This document shows positions 60,856 to 64,000 of a stretch of DNA of 64,000 bases, one piece after another (within the stretch, counting starts at the first letter, position 1; each line of letters opens with the position of its first letter). This DNA is from Pseudomonadota bacterium (GTDB taxonomy: Bacteria; Pseudomonadota; Gammaproteobacteria; Burkholderiales; Rhodocyclaceae), in NCBI GenBank assembly GCA_018262095.1, contig JAGTRW010000018.1:1-64000 (forward strand), given 5' to 3'. The position numbers and the translations under genes are program-made. Under the pieces are notes generated by a model, which worked only from the letters and a program-made list of their open reading frames with translations, ran no database searches and was not told where the DNA came from.

Positions 60856-61245
60856 ATGATTGGCATTCTGCTGATAACGCATGGCACGTTTGGCGAAAGC
60901 CTGATTCAGAACGTCTGCCACGTTCTCAACAAACGCCCGCCGCTGATCGGGCAGTTCGGCGTCGCCGCGCAGGACGATCCGCTCGACATTCTGCCGATGG
61001 CCAGGCTGCTGCTGGGCGAAGTCGATGGCGGCAAAGGCGTGCTGATCATGACCGACATCCTCGGCGCGACGCCGTCCAATCTCGCGCTCAAACTGCTCGA
61101 TCCGGGCCGCGTCGAGGGCGTTGCCGGGGTCAATCTGCCGATGCTGCTGCGCGCCCTGACCTATCGCAAGAACGGCATGGAAACGCTCGTACAAAAGGCC
61201 ATCAGCGGCGGCCACGATGGCATCATCAACATGCAACGGCGCTAA
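60856..61245 (+). CDS. PTS system EIIA component, mannose family
   Basis: This 129-residue protein is a cytoplasmic EIIA of the mannose type. The phosphorylated His is residue 9 in LITHGTFGES. GVLIMTDILGATPSNLALKLL is the conserved second motif. It stands directly before ptsH and ptsI with no EIIB or EIIC. In betaproteobacteria this set serves as a regulatory phosphorelay, and not for sugar uptake. That role is known for the group and inferred here. Confidence 0.93.
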   Translation: MIGILLITHGTFGESLIQNVCHVLNKRPPLIGQFGVAAQDDPLDILPMARLLLGEVDGGKGVLIMTDILGATPSNLALKLLDPGRVEGVAGVNLPMLLRALTYRKNGMETLVQKAISGGHDGIINMQRR

Positions 61246-61269
61246 TTTAGCAATCAACAGGACCTTTCA

Positions 61270-61539
61270 ATGGCACGTGCTGAAATCGAAATTTCCAACA
61301 AGCTGGGCCTGCATGCCCGCGCTTCGGCCAAACTCACGCAGCTGGCCGGCAGTTTTGCTTCCGAAGTCTGGATCGAGAAGGGAACTCGCCGGATCAACGC
61401 CAAGAGCATCATGGGCGTGATGATGCTGGCCGCCGGCAAGGGCTCGCTGATCGCCGTCGAGACCTCGGGCAGCGACGAGCAACCGGCGCTCGAATCGCTG
61501 CTCAAACTAATCGCTGACAAGTTCGGTGAAGGGGAGTAG
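61270..61539 (+). CDS. ptsH: phosphocarrier protein HPr
   Basis: HPr passes phosphate from EI to EIIA. The 89-residue protein has the active His at residue 15 (LGLHARAS) and Ser46 in KSIMGVMML, the site of HPr kinase in species that have one. It starts 24 bases after the EIIA gene and ends 7 bases before ptsI, so all three are one operon. Confidence 0.96.
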   Translation: MARAEIEISNKLGLHARASAKLTQLAGSFASEVWIEKGTRRINAKSIMGVMMLAAGKGSLIAVETSGSDEQPALESLLKLIADKFGEGE

Positions 61540-61546
61540 TCAACCT

Positions 61547-63289
61547 ATGAGCTTCACTCTGCACGGGCTTGCCGTTTCAAGCGGCATTGCGATCGGCCAG
61601 GCGCACCTCATCTCGCAGGCCACGCTCGAGGTGTCGCACCTGGTGATTGCGCCGCGCCTGGTGGAGAAAGAGGTCGCGCGCTTCGACGCGGCGGTGGCGC
61701 AGGTGCGCAACGAGTTTGTCTCGATGAAGGCGAGCATGGAAGGTTCGCCGACCGACATCGGCGCCTTCATCGACCTGCACCTGATGATCCTCGCCGACCC
61801 CGAACTGTCCGAAATGCCCAAGCAGATCATCCGCGAGCGGCGCTGCAACGCCGAATGGGCGATCGTTCAGCAGATGGAAGTATTGGTCGCCCAGTTCGAG
61901 AAGATCGACGACATTTACCTGCGCGAACGCAGTTACGACGTTCGTCAGGTCGTCGAACGCGTCGTCCGCGAACTCTGCGGCCGCCCCGGCCACGTGGGAG
62001 TCAAAGCGCCGAAAACGGCCAAGGGCGAAAACCTGATCGTCGTCGCCCACGACCTGTCGCCGGCCGACGTGATGGCCTTCAAGGACCAGCATTTCGCGTC
62101 CTTCGTCACCGATGTCGGCGGCGCCACCTCGCACACCGCGATCCTGGCACGCGGCATGGGAATCCCGGCGGTGCTCGGCCTGCACAACGCGCGGCAGCTG
62201 ATTCGCGACAAGGAAACGATCATCGTCGACGGCACGCGCGGCGTGCTGATCGTCAATCCGGACCCGCGCATCCTTGAGGAATACGAACTCAAGAAGAGCC
62301 AACTCGAGATCGAGCGATCCAAGCTCAGACTGCTCAAAACCGCGCGCGCGACGACGCTCGACCGCGTCAAGATCGACCTCCTGGCCAACATCGAGGAGCC
62401 GAGCGACGTCGGTGCGATGATCGAGTCCGGCGCCGACGGCGTCGGCCTGTTCCGCACCGAGTTCATCTTCCTGGGCCGCGGCGACATGCCCAGCGAGGAA
62501 GAACAGTTCGAGGCCTACCGCAAGACGGTCAAGGGCATGCAGGGACGGCCGATCACCATCCGCACCTTCGACCTGGGCAACGACAAGCGGGTGCTTTCGG
62601 ACGATTCGGCCGGCGAGCGCAAGCGCGACAACCCGGCGCTCGGGCTGCGCTCGATCCGCCTCTCGCTGGCCGACCCGAAGAGCTTCCTGGCGCAGTTGCG
62701 CGCCATTTTGCGCGTCTCCAAGCTGGGCAAGGTCAAGATCCTGATCCCGATGCTCTCGCACGCGGTGCAGATCGACCAGACGCTGGCGCTGCTCGAACAG
62801 GCCAAGTCGAGCCTGCGCGGCGAACGCGTCGCGTTCGACGAAAACATCGAAATTGGCGGGATGATCGAGGTACCGGCGGCGGCGCTGGCGGTCGGAATGT
62901 TCCTGCGGCGACTCAATTTCCTGTCGATCGGTACCAACGACCTGATCCAGTACACGCTGGCCATCGACCGTGCCGACGAGCAGGTCTCGAACCTCTACGA
63001 TCCGCTGCACCCGGCGATCCTGATGCTGCTCGCGCACATCATCAGCACCGCCGAGAAAGTCAATATGCCGGTCTCGATGTGCGGCGAAATGGCCGGCGAC
63101 CCCAACCTGACCCGCCTGCTGCTGGGAATGGGATTGCGCCAATTTTCGATGTACCCGGCGCAGATCCCGGCGGTCAAGCAGAAGATCAAGCAGAGCGACA
63201 TTTCCGAAATCACGCCGATCGTCCGCCGCATCCTGCGTCTTGAGGAGCCGGGAAAAATCCAGGAACAGCTCGACCGCCTCAATATGTGA
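61547..63289 (+). CDS. ptsI: phosphoenolpyruvate--protein phosphotransferase (EI)
   Basis: EI takes phosphate from phosphoenolpyruvate and passes it to HPr. The 580-residue protein has the phosphohistidine motif [13 protein letters not shown] near residue 190, the PEP-binding [38 protein letters not shown], and [19 protein letters not shown]. The ATG at 61547 is chosen over the track start. A terminator follows about 45 bases after the stop. Confidence 0.96.
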   Translation: MSFTLHGLAVSSGIAIGQAHLISQATLEVSHLVIAPRLVEKEVARFDAAVAQVRNEFVSMKASMEGSPTDIGAFIDLHLMILADPELSEMPKQIIRERRCNAEWAIVQQMEVLVAQFEKIDDIYLRERSYDVRQVVERVVRELCGRPGHVGVKAPKTAKGENLIVVAHDLSPADVMAFKDQHFASFVTDVGGATSHTAILARGMGIPAVLGLHNARQLIRDKETIIVDGTRGVLIVNPDPRILEEYELKKSQLEIERSKLRLLKTARATTLDRVKIDLLANIEEPSDVGAMIESGADGVGLFRTEFIFLGRGDMPSEEEQFEAYRKTVKGMQGRPITIRTFDLGNDKRVLSDDSAGERKRDNPALGLRSIRLSLADPKSFLAQLRAILRVSKLGKVKILIPMLSHAVQIDQTLALLEQAKSSLRGERVAFDENIEIGGMIEVPAAALAVGMFLRRLNFLSIGTNDLIQYTLAIDRADEQVSNLYDPLHPAILMLLAHIISTAEKVNMPVSMCGEMAGDPNLTRLLLGMGLRQFSMYPAQIPAVKQKIKQSDISEITPIVRRILRLEEPGKIQEQLDRLNM

Positions 63290-63333
63290 CGCACCGCACC
63301 GGGCAAGGAATGGACAAGGCACAAGCCAAGTCG

Positions 63334-63371
63334 GCCCGGACCACCTATTGATGCCGACCGGGCATTTTTTT
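63334..63371 (+). terminator. probable rho-independent terminator of the pts operon
   Basis: GCCCGG (63334-63339) pairs with CCGGGC (63358-63363), loop about 18 bases, followed by ATTTTTTTAATTT. It lies 45 bases beyond the ptsI stop. Confidence 0.6.
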
Positions 63372-63386
63372 AATTTACGAATGCAT

Positions 63387-64000
63387 ATGTCACCAGAAAA
63401 TTCTGTCGGAGTCGTTGCCGAGCAGCGGGTCCGTTTCAACGCGCCGATGACCTTGAAAAGCGGCGCACAGTTGCCCGGTTTCGAGCTCGCCTTCGAGACC
63501 TACGGCACGCTCAATGCGGCGCGCAGCAATGCCGTTCTGGTCTGCCACGCGCTCTCCGGCGGCCATCACGTCGCCGGCGTCTACGCCGACCAGCCGCAAA
63601 ACGTCGGCTGGTGGGACAACCTGATCGGTCCGGGAAAAGCGCTCGACACCAACAAGTTTTTCGTCGTCGGCGTCAACAACCTGGGCGGCTGCTACGGATC
63701 GACCGGGCCGCTGTCGATCAATCCGCAGACCGGCAAACGCTACGGCGCCGATTTCCCGATGGTCACCGTCGAGGACTGGGTCGCCGCGCAAGCGCGGCTC
63801 GCCGACCACCTCTCGATCGACACCTGGGCCGCGGTGATCGGCGGCAGTCTGGGCGGCATGCAGGCGCTTGAGTGGTCGCTGCAGTTTCCCGACCGCATCC
63901 GCCACGCGCTGGTGATCGCTTCGGCGCCCAAGCTCTCGGCGCAGAACATCGCGTTCAACGAGGTGGCGCGCCAGGCGATCATTTCCGACCCCGACTTTCG
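63387..64000 (+). CDS. metX: homoserine O-acetyltransferase, 3' end cut by the window
   Basis: MetX activates homoserine by O-acylation in methionine synthesis (acetyl or succinyl donor; the specificity is not readable here). The frame runs from ATG 63387 (another in-frame ATG at 63381) to the window end, so only the first 204 codons are seen and the entry is missing from the ORF track. Features of the alpha/beta-hydrolase fold are present: [25 protein letters not shown], and [12 protein letters not shown] with the nucleophilic Ser. Its partner metW, usual downstream in betaproteobacteria, would lie outside the window. Confidence 0.94.
   Translation, partial: MSPENSVGVVAEQRVRFNAPMTLKSGAQLPGFELAFETYGTLNAARSNAVLVCHALSGGHHVAGVYADQPQNVGWWDNLIGPGKALDTNKFFVVGVNNLGGCYGSTGPLSINPQTGKRYGADFPMVTVEDWVAAQARLADHLSIDTWAAVIGGSLGGMQALEWSLQFPDRIRHALVIASAPKLSAQNIAFNEVARQAIISDPDF

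Noticed and set aside
61577-63439. 620-residue minus-strand ORF opposite ptsI
   Set aside because: It is an antisense shadow of ptsI, whose own motifs are complete.
1-64000. CRISPR array, phage gene cluster, rRNA genes
   Set aside because: I saw no regularly spaced direct repeats, no structural phage genes and no rRNA sequence in the window.

Overview
This window looks like the chromosome of a GC-rich betaproteobacterium, most likely of the Rhodocyclales (Accumulibacter/Dechloromonas-like). The evidence is the gene order ychF-pth-rplY-prs-tRNA-Gln near ispE-lolB-TPR, a gshA of the proteobacterial (Acidithiobacillus) type, NtrBC/sigma-54 nitrogen control, and an incomplete EIIA(Man)-HPr-EI phosphotransferase chain. 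The assignment is inferred from gene content, not from any search. A Nextera adapter embedded at 6020-6061 shows that this is assembled short-read (probably metagenomic) sequence with one chimeric join.

Layout. 1-2.6 kb: an IS91-type element (HUH transposase plus tyrosine recombinase) followed by an unknown secreted protein. 3.5-6 kb: cobU / cobT-cobS, late cobalamin assembly. 6-9.6 kb: a siaABCD switch (PP2C phosphatase, kinase, SiaC, diguanylate cyclase); siaD is broken by the adapter join. 9.6-16 kb: TPR-glycosyltransferase, two unknown proteins, Lrp regulator with alanine dehydrogenase, MFS transporter. 16.2-16.5 kb: two tRNA-Leu genes. 16.5-30.8 kb: dienelactone hydrolase, Amt, MltA, a DUF815-type ATPase with a Nudix-ThiE fusion, yacG-zapD, coaE-SPOR, trpB2, birA-coaX, ntrBC. 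30.9-36.2 kb: glnA, rhodanese, nadA, EEP-clsB.

36.2-49.4 kb: a membrane diguanylate cyclase, gluQ, ychF, pth, rplY, prs, tRNA-Gln, an acyl-CoA ligase, ppa, ispE-lolB-TPR, mutM. 49.4-53.4 kb: a PAS-GGDEF-EAL protein, a ketopantoate reductase-like gene, an orphan TRAP binding protein. 53.4-56.4 kb: an island with a restriction-modification gene pair, an IS3 transposase remnant and the 3' end of a second methyltransferase. 56.4-64 kb: gshA-gshB, a small ORF, a GIY-YIG gene between inverted dRS3-like repeats, apbE, the PTS genes, and the start of metX cut by the window end.

How the parts work together. Nitrogen control is the clearest circuit. ntrBC lie between two likely targets, amt and glnA, and both targets carry a sigma-54 promoter with paired NtrC-like sites spaced exactly 31 bp. 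Cyclic-di-GMP is the second theme, with SiaD, a Cache-type cyclase and an EAL phosphodiesterase. CoA synthesis (coaX, coaE, a panE-like gene) and cell-envelope functions (zapD, mltA, lolB, clsB, SPOR) are scattered among housekeeping genes. I did not find a clearly new multi-gene system. The best candidates for novelty are the restriction-modification island, the repeat-flanked GIY-YIG unit, and a 36-bp promoter-like element duplicated in front of siaA and the TPR-glycosyltransferase gene.
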